DNA of 60,000 nucleotides from Tubulanus polymorphus (GCF_964204645.1 NC_134029.1:17132450-17192449); one strand, 5' to 3'; shown: positions 25,990 to 36,944, counted from the first letter of the stretch. Notes: generated by a model not told the origin, from the letters alone. Translations and numbers: made by a program.

Positions 25990-26623
25990 TAGATCCTAAA
26001 TGAGATTAAAGGAAGTTACAAACAAAAAGTTGTATCACAGTTTCTGAAACACTCAGTAGTGCATTATTGACAATAGGAGCCTGAACGGCGCCCTAAGGAC
26101 GAGACCAATAGGTTATTTGTTTCGTGATATCTGGACTGCTGATATATTCAATACTCATTTGTCTCATATGAATATTCAGTTTATTATGTACTAGCAAAAT
26201 ACCCGTCCACAGGATGGGTTAGATACGCTCTATAGCTAACTGAGTACTTCACAGGAGATTTGCCAAAATATCAGCGGCGGATTCAGGATTTCAGATACAA
26301 TATTAATAATTGTGCAATTGGCGGCCATCTTAGTGTCATCAGTACTCATTTGTAGGTGGGAAAAAGGGTTTCGACACTATATTGATACCTAAGCATATTT
26401 TGTTACGACAATGAATTAGAAAGTTGTAGCTTATAAAGTGTTCTATGATTGTGATGAGTTCAAGTTCATTGGTTTTTGTATATGGCCACTAGGGGCGTTG
26501 AATAATACAATATCTTAGTATTTCTATATTATATTTATACCAATACATATTTTGTTACCCGAATCAATTGCAAAGTTGTAGCTCATGACATCGTCTATGA
26601 TTGTGGTGAGTTTTAAGGAAATT
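25990..26623. repeat. Intergenic stretch with two 152-bp monomers of the dispersed family
   Basis: AAAGTTGTAGC starts at 26420 and again at 26572, close to the 154-bp spacing seen at 17.2 and 19.8 kb. The second unit is cut at about 26623, where Polinton sequence begins. Confidence 0.65.
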
Positions 26624-26716
26624 AGTTAAAAGAAAACTGTTAAAAGAAAAAAATGGTTTTGATGGCCAGATAAATTTAATGAATTAATATTATCAAGTAA
26701 AATTTAAAATATATAA
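26624..26716 (+). pseudogene. Integrase 3' end remnant (chromodomain tail), fragment 2
   Basis: The frame reads TVKRKK followed by WPDKFNE and ILSSKI, matching the last 30 residues of the integrase at 40229-41356. It is truncated upstream and has an internal frameshift around WVGW. Confidence 0.75.
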
Positions 26717-27305
26717 ATCAATAAGGAATCATTTATATTTGAAACTCATAATATGTTTATTTCTGGTAAAACAAATTGTGGAAAAACTTATTTCATATTA
26801 AATTTATTAGAACCTATTTTGATAATATAGAATTATTTTGTACAACATATGAATTTAATCAAACTTATTACAGAACTAGAAATAATAAATTTATTGTATT
26901 AGATCCTAAAACAGTGAAAGAAAATTTAGACAATTGTATTAAAATAGCAATTGATATTTATAAAGGAACAAATACTTAATTTATTGTAGATGATTGTGCA
27001 AATTCACATGATTCGAAAATTAGAGAAAGTGAATTATGTTATTTAGCTTTTTCTGGTAGACATTTAGGGATAACAACATGGCTTTTAACTGAAAAAATAT
27101 AATTCAATTGTTGAAGATTTTAGAGAAAACATTACATTTTTAGTATTACGCTATAATAAAGATAGAAACTCAATGAAAAATGCACTTGAGGAGAATGATA
27201 TTATTCCACATGATTCACATAATGAATATATGGATAATTTAAAAATAAAAAAGATCAAAATTATTATTTCGATTACAACACCCATTTAAACATGAATTTA
27301 TCTAA
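26717..27305 (+). pseudogene. Polinton packaging ATPase, fragment 2 copy
   Basis: This is the homologue of the ATPase at 39620-40228. It keeps the Walker A motif GKTNCGKT near 26770 and a Walker B-like FIVDDCANSHD near 26980. The start codon is ATC instead of ATG at 26717-26719. Stops and a frameshift occur near 26977 and 27100. A viral-type ATPase of this family would package DNA into the capsid. This copy retains the P-loop that the full element has lost, but is broken elsewhere. Confidence 0.8.
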
Positions 27306-27492
27306 ACTCAACTAGTTTGTTAATCCATTATATTTTTAATCACATTCTATTTGAAATTTAGTTGTTGGCAGATGAAATAAAAATCAAATAAATTTCAACA
27401 AAAAATAAATGAAAAACAATAATTATTCAACTAGCTTTTAGTTACATTTTAGTTAAATTTTAGTTGTAACAACTAATTTTTTTGTTAGATAA
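27306..27492 (+). other. AT-rich spacer with CTAGTT repeats, fragment 2
   Basis: It holds single CAACTAG and TTTTAGTTACA motifs corresponding to the larger array at 30847-31100 and 39361-39615. It ends with TAATTTTTTTGTTAGATAAATG, the start-codon motif of the next gene. Confidence 0.55.
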
Positions 27493-27960
27493 ATGGGAGG
27501 TGAAAAGAATATAAAATCTAAAAATAGTGATGTTCCAATTGAAAAAACTTTGGATGATTTCGTAATAATAGAAACAAAATTAACTCCAGATAATGGAGCT
27601 TTAAAACAAATTACAACAAATATTACATTATAGATATTACAACAATTAATAATTCTGAATATTATCTTTATTGAAAACATTAATTCGTAATATTAATTGC
27701 ATCTGGAAAATGCAATATCAGAAAATTTAGTAAAAGGTCATAGTAAGTTACGTAATTACATGCCCCAAATTGAAGATGAAAATATTCCGATTTAAAAAAT
27801 GATTATTTAGTTATGACTGAATTAAATAAATGGATTGGATATTCATCATTTCAATTAGGTGGATTTATGACATTATTATCAACTGGAGTTATAACATTTC
27901 AAACATTGATGATAAAAATAAATAATAATAATAAATGTGCGAAACGGAAGAAGAGAAAGA
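27493..27960 (+). pseudogene. Remnant of the 201-residue Polinton gene, fragment 2
   Basis: It starts at an ATG within TAAATGGG and keeps the VPIEKTLDD, SGKC and SFQLGGFMTLLSTGVITF blocks, with stops and a deletion of about 120 bp in the middle. Function unknown; see the entry at 38719-39324. Confidence 0.8.
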
Positions 27961-28295
27961 ATTAACTGTGAAGAAAAAACCGAGAACACAGAAACAAATT
28001 GAATGGTCTCGGCAATTTAGGATTAAATCAAAGAATTTAAAAAAGCGAAAATAGAAAAGATAAATAATGAAAATGTTAATAATAAAGATGAGAATAATGT
28101 TATTTCTACTCCTTCTAAATTATCCAATAAATATTTTCATTATTCAACTGGATTTGTTATTTCACTCAATTTAATTGGTTGCAATTGGTATAAGAAAAAT
28201 AAAATTTATGTTGTTAATAATTCTGAAACAACTACTGTTAAAAACGAAAAAACCACTGAAATTCCAAAATTCACTATAAGGAGAATGGATTGATA
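27935..28295 (+). pseudogene. Remnant of the 125-residue membrane protein gene, fragment 2
   Basis: It keeps ELTVKKKPRTQKQIEWSRQ near its start and a hydrophobic segment ending LIGCNWYKK, as in the intact gene at 38409-38786. Frameshifts interrupt it. Confidence 0.75.
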
Positions 28296-28548
28296 TTTTT
28301 AAAAAAAGCAAAAAAAATAATTCTTTTTAAATGAACAATATTTTTATTCTTGATTGATTAAATATCTCACTACTTTAATTTATCTATGCGGTGCAATTAA
28401 ATTTTCCAGATAAGTCATTTCGGATTCTTGATATCTAAATTAAAAGTAAAAAGAAATTTCTATAATTTTATTATTTCTATCATTTAAATTTTTATGATTT
28501 TATTATTTCTTATTTATTTTTCATTATTGATTTAAAAATATTCATTCG

Positions 28549-28871
28549 ACAATTTCTAAATCATGATGGCCATCTTCATTTTTTCCATGATAAATTATTT
28601 TATAACCTTCTAAATCTTTTAATTCATCTTAACCTAATGAAACCCAGTTATCAGGTAAAAATACTTTCATAAATTAAAAATTAATTCTCGTGTTGTACTA
28701 AAATTACAATTACTCAAATTTTTTCACCATATTTAGTTTTTATTTTTTCTAATTTTAATATTTTATGTTCGATTTCTTGTGAGACATCGACTAATTTTTC
28801 TGTTTCATATCGTTTTTTGATTGTTTTATTCTATTATTTATTGACGCTAAGAATGCTTTTCTGTCACCCAT
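28549..28871 (-). pseudogene. Remnant of the 108-residue left-end gene, fragment 2
   Basis: This is the homologue of the gene at 37924-38250, opposite in direction to its neighbours as in the intact element. ATG lies at 28871. Several frameshifts and a stop interrupt it. Confidence 0.75.
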
Positions 28872-28950
28872 TCATATAAAACAATTACTTGGTGGCGAGT
28901 CGTTCACTCGTACTCTGATTTCAAAACGTCATTTTGTAATTACTTACAGT

Positions 28951-30424
28951 TGACTTTTGAGAAGGAGATCAGCACGCAATCGATTTAAACAGACTTTTAC
29001 GGCTTAAATTACATAGATTAACAGTACTGACTATATGTTTACCTGTATTATTCAAAATACAATTTAGTTTTGAAAAGAGACAACTCCAGTGAATTTCTAA
29101 AGTCATTTCTAGTTGAATTCCATACGTTTGCTAATTTCACAGCAGGAGAGGAACAATATTTGGCGGAGGATAATGGAACAACATACGGGCGGGCATCACG
29201 AAAATTACGGGTTCTATTAGTTTGAAACTTAGAGAATATTGAGCGTACATACGATGGGGAGAAATCGTGGTAAACTTTAAACATATAATCTTTAGCACGT
29301 TCAGTGCGTCTGTTTTCAAGAGTTGCCAGTTAAGAACTTTTAGAACTTTCAAGCTGGTCAAGTTTTGTAGCTTGTGTCGAAGCAGAATTGAATATAATAT
29401 TTAACGTTGATGTCGGCTGCGACCCCTTTATATCGGCTGCTGCTAACGCATAACCTTTGGTTCTTTGATGGTGAATTTGAAGTTCAGCGCCGTTATATGT
29501 TTCAATCAACATTGACAATGGCTTAGTCCTCAGTTGATGAGCTTGCAAATGCAGCAGAGTACTCTCTTGAATTTTCGCAGGGACTACAGACTATATAGAC
29601 AAAATTCTATAATTTACGCATATGTCACTATTTTGCAATTTTTCCCTCCATGTCTGAATGTTTCTATCATTTAGAGATTGTTTTATGACATTTATCGACC
29701 GTAGATCGATTACCTGATCTTGCCACACATAGTTCAGCCCACAGTTTTGTATAATTTCCTTAATTTGGCAAATCCAACCTGATACATATTTAAATGTTTT
29801 TTGTATAAATCATTCAAAATATCATTAATTACTAGATTCAGCTTTGACGTGTTAGCATTCAAAGTTTTGTTCCAATATTTAATCATTCTAAAATTAATAG
29901 TTATCGATAAAGGTAATCTGCCAGTCTCGCCATATATCATAGCATTATGGCAAATTTTGTTACTTTTAGAACCAATTTACAAAACCTTGTGTGGACATTT
30001 TCTACGATATCGATATTTTCATGGCCCCATATTTTGACTGTTAGGTGCTGCCGCTACATATTTCATTGACGGCGAATATGTGAACTAACTTGACAGCCCA
30101 ATATTCTTGCTGTGGAATGTGGGTAGTAAGTTAGTTCACACATTCGCCGTCAACGATATGTATAGGGGCTGAACTTGACGGTTAAACCGGGTGTCTGATT
30201 TTGTACGCGGGTGTTCGTAGTTCCGGACCTGGCTTCCTGATGCAGTTTTAGAGGGTGTGCTGCGTTTGAACCCAAATTACTGGCACTGATTCCGAGGTCC
30301 TCATACTGAATAGGGGATGGAATACTATAACTGCAGATATTCATTCAGAGGCAGTTAGAGCCTGGATCGGATGCAGACTTCGGGGATCATGAACGAGTGT
30401 CGGCGTGGTTTGAACCTAGGCTGA
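28951..30424 (-). mobile_element. Non-LTR retrotransposon remnants (LINE ORF2 C-terminal parts)
   Basis: On the minus strand, 29734-29940 encodes a VYGETGR-like PLSI...KYWNKTL segment and 29048-29340 encodes an ENRRTERAKDYMFKVYH block ending in WN and FK motifs, both typical of the region after the reverse transcriptase in LINEs. Stops and frame changes separate them, so it is dead. They may come from two different LINEs. A foldback lies at 30056-30161 and the rest to 30424 is unrecognised. Confidence 0.55.
30056..30161. repeat. Foldback, about 33-bp arms
   Basis: ATTGACGGCGAATATGTGAA near the left pairs with TTCACACATTCGCCGTCAAC at the right, around a loop of about 38 bases. Weaker pairing extends outwards. 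Probably a MITE or the palindromic core of one. Confidence 0.7.
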
Positions 30425-30600
30425 ATTAAACTAGAAATTGAACATAAGATATTAAAACTAGAAAAGATAAAAACATGGAGAAAAAATATCAGCAAATTTG
30501 AGTTACTGTTATGTTAGTACAACACGAGAATTTAAAGTATTTTACCTGATAGATGGGCTTCATTAAGTAAAGAGGAATTAAAAGAAATGATGAGTATCAA
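30425..30600 (+). pseudogene. Polinton fragment 4: piece of the 108-residue gene
   Basis: EIEHKILKLEKIKT and then PDRWASLSKEELKE-like sequence match codons of about 30-85 of the gene at 37924-38250. A frameshift lies between them. No other Polinton gene adjoins it. Confidence 0.75.
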
Positions 30601-30846
30601 CCTATTCAATCGCCATTTTGTTTGTGAAATAACGCGCACCAGCTGATCCACCTCGTCCAACGTTATGACGTCATGATGGAAGTCAAAACCGGGTCAACGC
30701 AAATTTTATAGAACCAAGATTTTGAGGGGTTTCGTATTTGAAAGCCCATAACTAACGAACCAAGCTTCGGATCTTGGCGATATAAATAAATATCAAAATT
30801 ATTATTTCGATTACAACACCCATTTAAATATGAATTTATTTAAACT

Positions 30847-31100
30847 CAACTAGCTTGTTAATCTATTATATTTTTAGTTACATTCTATTTAAATTTTATT
30901 TGTTGGTAGTTGCAACAAGAAATAGAAAGAAAATTATAATAATTCAACTAGCTTGTTAACCTAGCATATTTTTAGTTACATTCTAGTTAAATTTAAGTTG
31001 TTGGTCGTTGCAACAAGAAATAAAGATTATAATAATTCAACTAGCTTGTTAACCTAACATATTTCTAGTTACATTCTACTTAAATTTTACATGTAACAAC
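30847..31100 (+). repeat. CTAGTT-type tandem array in Polinton fragment 3
   Basis: CAACTAGCTTGTTAA begins at 30847, 30945 and 31038, so units are 98 and 93 bp. Each also has TAGTTACATTCTA and a TTGCAACAAGAAATA-type block in the first two. The same motifs, inverted, form the array at 39361-39615. Confidence 0.85.
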
Positions 31101-31124
31101 ACAACTAATTTTTTTGGTATATAA

Positions 31125-31690
31125 ATGGGTGGTGAAAAGAATATAAATCTAAAAATAGTGATGTTCCAATTGAAAAAAACTTTAAATGATTTAGGCATAA
31201 CAGAAACAAAGTTAACTTCAGATTACGGTGCTTTATATGATGTTACAACAAATAGTAATTATGAATATCATCTTTATTGTAAACATCGATTAGAAATATT
31301 TATTGCGTCTGGAAAATGTAAAACTTTCATTGGTAAAAATTTAACTTATAATGAATCAGATACAATGAAATCAGATCAAATTATTAAATTATTTAAGATT
31401 TATGAAGCTGCAAGAATAGCTAGAATTAATGATGCTATATCAGAAAATGTAATAAAAGGTTATTCTAAGTTATGTAATTATATGCTACCAATTGAAGATG
31501 AATATAAATTATATTCTCATTTAACGAATGATTATTTAGTTATGACTGAATTAAATAACTGGATTGAATATCTATCATTTCAATTAGGTGGATTTATGAC
31601 ATTATTATCAACTGGAGTTATAATAAAACATTTCCGTTTTCAAACATTGATATTAAAAACTTTTTCTATAATAAATGAGCGAGGTGGAAA
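31125..31690 (+). pseudogene. Nearly open copy of the 201-residue Polinton gene, fragment 3
   Basis: It is preceded by TAATTTTTTTGGTATATAAATG. The frame matches the intact copy from about residue 20 to the hydrophobic SFQLGGFMTLLSTGVII segment. Residues about 6-16 are shifted into another frame by compensating indels, and the end is fused out of frame into the next gene. Preservation of most codons suggests a fairly young copy. Confidence 0.75.
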
Positions 31691-31930
31691 TGGTGAAAGA
31701 TTTAACTGTGAAGAAAAAACCGAGAACACAAACAAATTGAATGGTCGCGGCCGTTAGGAATTAAATCAAAAGAATTTTAAAAAGTTAAAAAAGAAAAAAA
31801 TAATGAAAATGTTAATGAAGATGAAAATAATGTTATTTCTACTCCTTCTTAATCATGCAATAAATATTTACGTCTGACATTCCAAAGTTCACTATAAAAA
31901 ATTGATTTATATTCAGAAAAAAACCAAACA
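31676..31930 (+). pseudogene. Truncated 125-residue gene, fragment 3
   Basis: It starts ATGAGCGAGGTGG in TAAATG context and reads LTVKKKPRTQ before a frameshift. The membrane segment is lost. Confidence 0.65.
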
Positions 31931-32139
31931 ATATTTTTATTTATTTAACAATATTGATATTTTAAATTAATTGATTTTTTTATTATTTTCATTTTTTTAA
32001 TCATTCTATTTTTCATTATTTAATTTTTTATCATTTAATAATTTTCTATTTTTATAATCTTTTTTAATTATATTATTTTTTTATTATTATTATTTTTTTT
32101 CTTTTATTTTTTTTTTCTTTATATTTTATTTATTCAACA

Positions 32140-32460
32140 ATTTCTTACTAATGATGGCCGTCTTCATTTTTTCCATGATAGATTATTTTAAAGCATTCTA
32201 AGTCTTTTAATTCCTCTTTACTTAATGAAGCCCACTATCAGGTAAAAATACTTTAAATTCTCGTCTTTTACTAACATTACAGTAACTCAAATTTGCTGAT
32301 ATTTTTTCTCCATATTTAGTTTTTATCGTTTCAAGTTCTAATATCTTATGTTCAATTTCTTTTGTAACATAAACTAACTTTTTTTATTTCAAATTGATTT
32401 TTGCTGGTTTTATTTTATCATTCATTGACGCTAGGAATACTTTTCTCTCTCCTATTCTTA
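32140..32460 (-). pseudogene. 108-residue gene remnant, fragment 3
   Basis: It is collinear with 37924-38250 on the reverse strand, including the MMAVFIFSMID-like end region read in shifted frames. The start codon position is no longer ATG. Confidence 0.7.
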
Positions 32461-32534
32461 AGGAGCAAAAAATATTTGTGGTGATGAGTGATGTGTCGAC
32501 CTCTGATCTGAACCCCTGATTTTCCAATTACTTT

Positions 32535-32757
32535 GAATTTAACTTCTGTAGATATCGACCTGCCCTGAGAGTCGAATTCTAGCTTCTGCAGATATCGACC
32601 TGCACTGACTCAGTGAGAGTAGAATTTAACTTGTTCGGGTATTGACCTGCGAAGCGAATTGCGATACTGCAGATATTGATCTGTCTTTTCAGTCGAGTTT
32701 ACCTTTTGCACATATCGACCTGCTCCGAGAAGCGAATTCACACATATTTACCTCTCA
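32535..32757 (+). repeat. Degenerate tandem repeat, about 40-bp units
   Basis: Six successive segments start GAATT or GAGTT (32535, 32573, 32621, 32656, 32695, 32734) and most contain a CTGCAGATATCGACCTG-like block. The spacing is 35-48 bp. Confidence 0.65.
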
Positions 32758-34258
32758 GAGGTTCTGGAAATTCTGTCGGTAAGTTTAGCAACGTTTTCCC
32801 CAGTCGCGTTCGTAGGACAGCATTATTAGGTCGGTGGATACTTGAATTGAAAAGGGAACTAACGATAATATTTACGATGACGATGGTTTACTGCATGTTT
32901 ATATCTTTCACGAGGAGATAGATTTCATATTGAACACAATACATTTTAGAGAGAAGATTTTTTTGCCCCGGCTTAAATTCAGTTGAGATCGGCATCACCC
33001 GCATTTAGAACCATATCCAAAAAGGGTCGATGCAATCTAGAATATAGCCACCAGGGGCTAACATGAAAAACGACGAAGTTCTGAGCTACACCACTACAGA
33101 ATATCCTGACCCTATTAGTCAATGGTCAATTAAAATCACTTTGTACCCCAACAGGCGATACAGATACCTGACTCAATAACATAACAAAGGCAGTTTCACT
33201 AGAATGCCATCTGGCTCATCTCCGACTACCTGCATATAGCTGTGGATCCGTTCAAATACATCTGCATCCTCATCGGTGTTTCCCTAAAATCTTAAGTTCA
33301 ACGGTACGGTTTGCCTACCAGTCTTTATGCAGATGTTGTTCTGGAGTTGACATTCCTATTTGGTGATGGCCGAAACGAAACCCGCGTGGACGTAGCTCTC
33401 TCTTACGATTCTCTGAGGTTCAGATGTATCAATTAAGATTCTACCGTGTGCGTTTTAAGTAAACGGTCACAGTCACCGACCAGTTGTTAGGTTGTATCGA
33501 TCTTCGTTTGGTGATAGCTTTTCCTTCCCGGACAGGCAGACCGGGATTCTCCACCATGTAAAATATTAAACTAAATTATAAAGAAAAATATTAACACTAA
33601 AAATCATCCCTCTATATAGTAAAATGGGGGGGGGGGGGCTGATGCAACACCTGTCTACTATAGATAGCTGTATTTTTGATACGATTAATGGCTTTTACGA
33701 AGTTTCACTTTTGATAAAATACTTTGCACTCAGTGACTTAGTTACTTAAGAAAATAATACTATCGTTTAACATTTCATCATGTAAAACATCGAATACAGA
33801 AAAAAAAATAAATACATATTCTCACACAACCTTTGTTTGGACCTCTAAAATTCAAATATTTACAATGCCCCTAGCGGAAAGACGAAGGTGTCAATCAAAA
33901 TTAGTAATCAGGCTTGTAGATGTTAAGGGTGTAGAATGATATACTGCCAATTCGGCACGGATTGGTCGAGAAATAACGCAAGGTTAGGACTCCTAGAGCT
34001 TCAGCTGTTAAGAAAATATGACTGTACTCAGTTACTTTCGTTGTAGTAATGACATCAGACCATTGAACTCCCAGTTTATCAGACCAACTAAATCATTAGA
34101 ATGTACTATTAGCAGGCTACTGCAATATGCATAGCTAAGAAGAACAATTATCAGTAATATCTATCGAAACGGATTAAAATCCGACCAACATTAATTTCCA
34201 ATTAGCCATAGTGCTTTAATGTGCATCACTCAACCACCCAACTGCATGCCCGGAGGGA
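32758..34258. other. Gene-free stretch
   Basis: No open frame, RNA gene or repeat structure was convincing. It contains a poly-G run near 33627-33638. Confidence 0.5.
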
Positions 34259-34277
34259 GAGCCCCCTTCATTAAATA

Positions 34278-34300
34278 TATAAAAGTGCAATCTTTCACGT
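34278..34300 (+). promoter_or_regulatory. TATA-box promoter of the PAN-domain gene
   Basis: TATAAAAG at 34278-34285 is a consensus TATA box. An E-box CACGTG lies at 34295-34300. Transcription would start near 34310, about 150 bases before the ATG at 34459. Confidence 0.6.
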
Positions 34301-34458
34301 GAATGTGCATTTAGTGTGGTTGGATTCAATATGCGTTGTTGACACAGTAGGGATTGAACTTGACGTTTTCAGTAATATGCGTGAGATTCGGACAATTTTT
34401 CCAGCATACATTTTATGTTTAAAATCTTTCTCGTCGTGTCGAGAATTTTGACGCCCCG

Positions 34459-34759
34459 ATGGCTTCCTTGCCATTTCTAAGGATAACTTTCTGGACCTTG
34501 CTATGGACGGGATTCATTTCAAATATCACCGCTTTACAGCGAGGGTCGAATTATCGAAAAGTTCCCGCTGGTGCGTACCCGTGGGTCGAACTGAGCACGA
34601 ACGTGGCCGTCTCGGAATTGCGTTGTGCCACATTGTGCACGGCGATTACCGAAACATGCATCGGATTCACATACAAAAAAGGCAAAGAATGCAAACTTTG
34701 GATGTATTCGGGTGGTAGCACTTATGCATCTTTAACTGCCGACAATTATCTGAATACAG
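34459..34759 (+). CDS. First exon of a secreted PAN/apple-domain protein
   Basis: The ATG at 34459 opens a signal peptide (hydrophobic ITFWTLLWTGFISNITA, probable cleavage near residue 26). It is followed by a PAN/apple-like module: ELRCATLCTAITETCIGFTY and then CKLW, the usual Cys-x3-Cys spacing with a Gly-Phe-x-Tyr core. The exon ends at a GTAAGC donor at 34760 in phase 1. No later exon was found before the DIRS element at 36.1 kb, so the rest of the gene lies beyond the window or was lost. PAN modules bind proteins or sugars outside the cell; the exact protein cannot be named. Confidence 0.7.
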
Positions 34760-36142
34760 GTAAGCTACTAAAATGGAAATCAACGAATTTACTGTCGATC
34801 TTAATGAGATATTGTATGTAATAGAGAGAGGTTCTTTATCTGTACTCCCAAATGTGATGATAGTGGTAATCATGAAGAATGTTGATAATAATGTATTTTC
34901 TTATTGAAATTAGACCTTATCACGTCCCTTTACACATAATATAAAGGTATGAGTTAATCATAGAAGATTAGATTTTTCACACTTCGAATATTCTTCTAAA
35001 TAATTTTCCACAGGCAAAGTGGTTCACTTTTCTTACATATGTAATTATTTTAAAAGCTTTCACTTGCGTGCTGTTAGTTTTGGTTTAGATATGTCCAGAA
35101 AACTATATGGGCTCTGGGAAGCATGACACAAAATTTGATATTGGCTGTGTTTTTGCAATTCTTTGTATTTAGCATGAAAATCCCGGAAGTCAATTAAACA
35201 GTTCCAAAATTCTCATTTTAGGCCGACCGCTCATTTTCTTCCTGATCAATGTGGCAAATTTTTCCTATTTGTTTAAATTTTGTTCAATGCTCTATCCAAT
35301 CATTCCAGCAGTTTCAAACGGCATCTTGAATGCAGATAGGCCTAGATGATGAGACGGCACAAATACTCATCAGAAAGTGACAAACCATAATTTATTGACT
35401 TTTTGAAATAATCATATAATATATTTTTAGAACAAATAAACGTTGAATATTTGATCATACGGGGTCCCCTACAATTCTGAGGTCTCTGAAACTTTTCAAG
35501 CTCAAACATTCCGAACTGAATATTTTCTGAAAATAGATCAAAATTCAGGTTAAGAAACAGATCAAAACTTTATTGGCTAATAACTGTTTGTGAAACGGTA
35601 AATTTCCCATTCTCGAAGATCTAAAACCTTTTGAGTATGTGGTGCTAGGTGGACACCTTTTCACTCATTTGCTTACCCAGATACCGCAAGTACGTAAATA
35701 TAAATTATTCATTGTTATGGATTTACGTCAAGAAACAGCCGTAGAATTCGATTTTACCACCCCTTGACTAAGTTATATATATTTATTATCGTGTATGCGC
35801 TGTTAGGCGAAGAGTGCCAACCGCAAAAACATCGTCAAACACACTAATGACGGAAATAGCAAATGAAAAAGTGCACACAACTGTGTGGAACCAATTAACT
35901 CTCATTTCAACAAAAACGATGCCAAACGTTTGTCGACTGCCTCTCTCAAAAACGGCGTTGTCACCACCGGCTCGGGCTAATGCCATCGTCTATTACTTTT
36001 TCAAAGAAAGAGTGTATTTTCACAGGCACTTGAATATGGGCTTTGACCTTACTTGTTGGTGTGTTAAAAATAATAAAATTTATCGTAATCTACCATAAAA
36101 ACGCCACCGGGGTCACCATCTTAATTATCCATGATGCAACTG
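34760..36142. other. Probable intron of the PAN gene; unexplained open frames
   Basis: No exon with convincing similarity was found. Overlapping open frames on both strands at about 35786-36098 are GC-richer than their surroundings, including a + strand CRLPLSKTALSPPARA segment. They match nothing I recognise and could be part of a repeat. Confidence 0.4.
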
Positions 36143-36232
36143 TTTTACCCATGATCCAATCCCCTCGTTGACTATACTTTCCAGTAAGGCTGGAAACGCT
36201 CCTATCTCCGTAATGCTTAAATATACCCGCAA
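36143..36232. repeat. DIRS left inverted terminal repeat
   Basis: It runs from TTTTACCCATGATCCAAT to CCGTAATGCTTAAATA and is the imperfect inverse of 57473-57558. A patch of about 20 bases after the first 12 is poorly conserved. Confidence 0.8.
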
Positions 36233-36465
36233 ATATGGGGACAGCTGACGTCACAGCAATCCCAAAGAGGCATCGCGAATTTTCAAAAATCAATTTTGTT
36301 GCCAGTTAAAATCTTTAACGGAGCTAAAACAGCGTCAATGTTTCCAAAAATCATCTACAATAGAAATTATGGACGCTCCTTATATTTCAGTATTAAAATT
36401 GACACCTTGGGACGTACTTCGGCAATCATCGGCAGTGTTCGGCTGTCCCGATATTTGCCGGTAGA

Positions 36466-36840
36466 TTGAGAAATTAAACGAGACTTACCTGTAAGTTGAA
36501 GTTTGATTGTAATTCTTCGGAAATATACCAGATGCGAGTGATTACATGAGATTGACGCTACTTCCGTTACGTCACTATTCAAAGTCTTAAAGAAGCAAGA
36601 TAGATGTAAAAGAAAAGCATGAAATTCGTTTCGGGATAAAAACGAATAAAAAGAAGCGTGAATTCTTAAATTAATCTGTAATGAAACACAAAAGAAAAAT
36701 AATATTTTAAAACAAACCCAGATGCGAGATGGGTGGGCATTAGAAAAAAAGGGCGGGCATGTAATCACTCGCATCTGGTATAATTCCGAAGAATTACAAT
36801 CAAACTTCAACTTACAGGTAAGTCTCGTTTAATTTCTCAA
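36466..36840. repeat. 83-bp near-perfect inverted repeat inside the DIRS 3' region
   Basis: Arms at 36466-36548 and 36758-36840 pair over 83 bp with one mismatch seen; the loop is 209 bases. The arms carry a splice-donor-like CAGGTAAGT. A diverged third copy of the arm end lies just outside at about 36854-36880 (ATACCAGAATGCTCGTAATT). It could be the internal complementary region of a DIRS or an inserted foldback. The open frame across it is not a gene. Confidence 0.8.
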
Positions 36841-36944
36841 TTCTTCTCCATTATACCAGAATGCTCGTAATTCCGTGAGATTTCAAAGCCATCTATTTTG
36901 CCGAAACTTATTATACACAAGGAAACAAACATAAATACCTTAAA

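Larger units (their letters stand above)
26624..28944 (+). mobile_element. Polinton fragment 2 (left-end half, degraded)
   Basis: It matches the left part of the complete Polinton, inverted: end of the integrase chromodomain, ATPase, the 201-residue gene, the 125-residue gene, and the 108-residue gene on the opposite strand, then a terminus ending TTTTGTAATTACT. The terminus resembles AGTAATT of the intact copy. TACAGT (28945-28950) would be its target duplication, but the other end is missing. It begins abruptly inside an interspersed repeat unit. Frames carry stops, deletions and a lost start codon. Confidence 0.85.
30787..32532 (+). mobile_element. Polinton fragment 3 (left end)
   Basis: Its order is the end of the ATPase (to 30842), a CTAGTT array, the 201-residue gene homologue, the start of the 125-residue gene, an AT-rich stretch and the 108-residue gene on the minus strand, ending in a GTGGTGATGAGTG terminus that finishes TTTTCCAATTACT. 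TTGAAT (32533-32538) would be its target duplication, but the left side is truncated inside the ATPase. Confidence 0.8.

Noticed and set aside
36367-36810. 147-codon minus-strand open frame
   Set aside because: It lies across the 83-bp inverted repeat and its loop; it has no recognisable domain and would encode the repeat arm.
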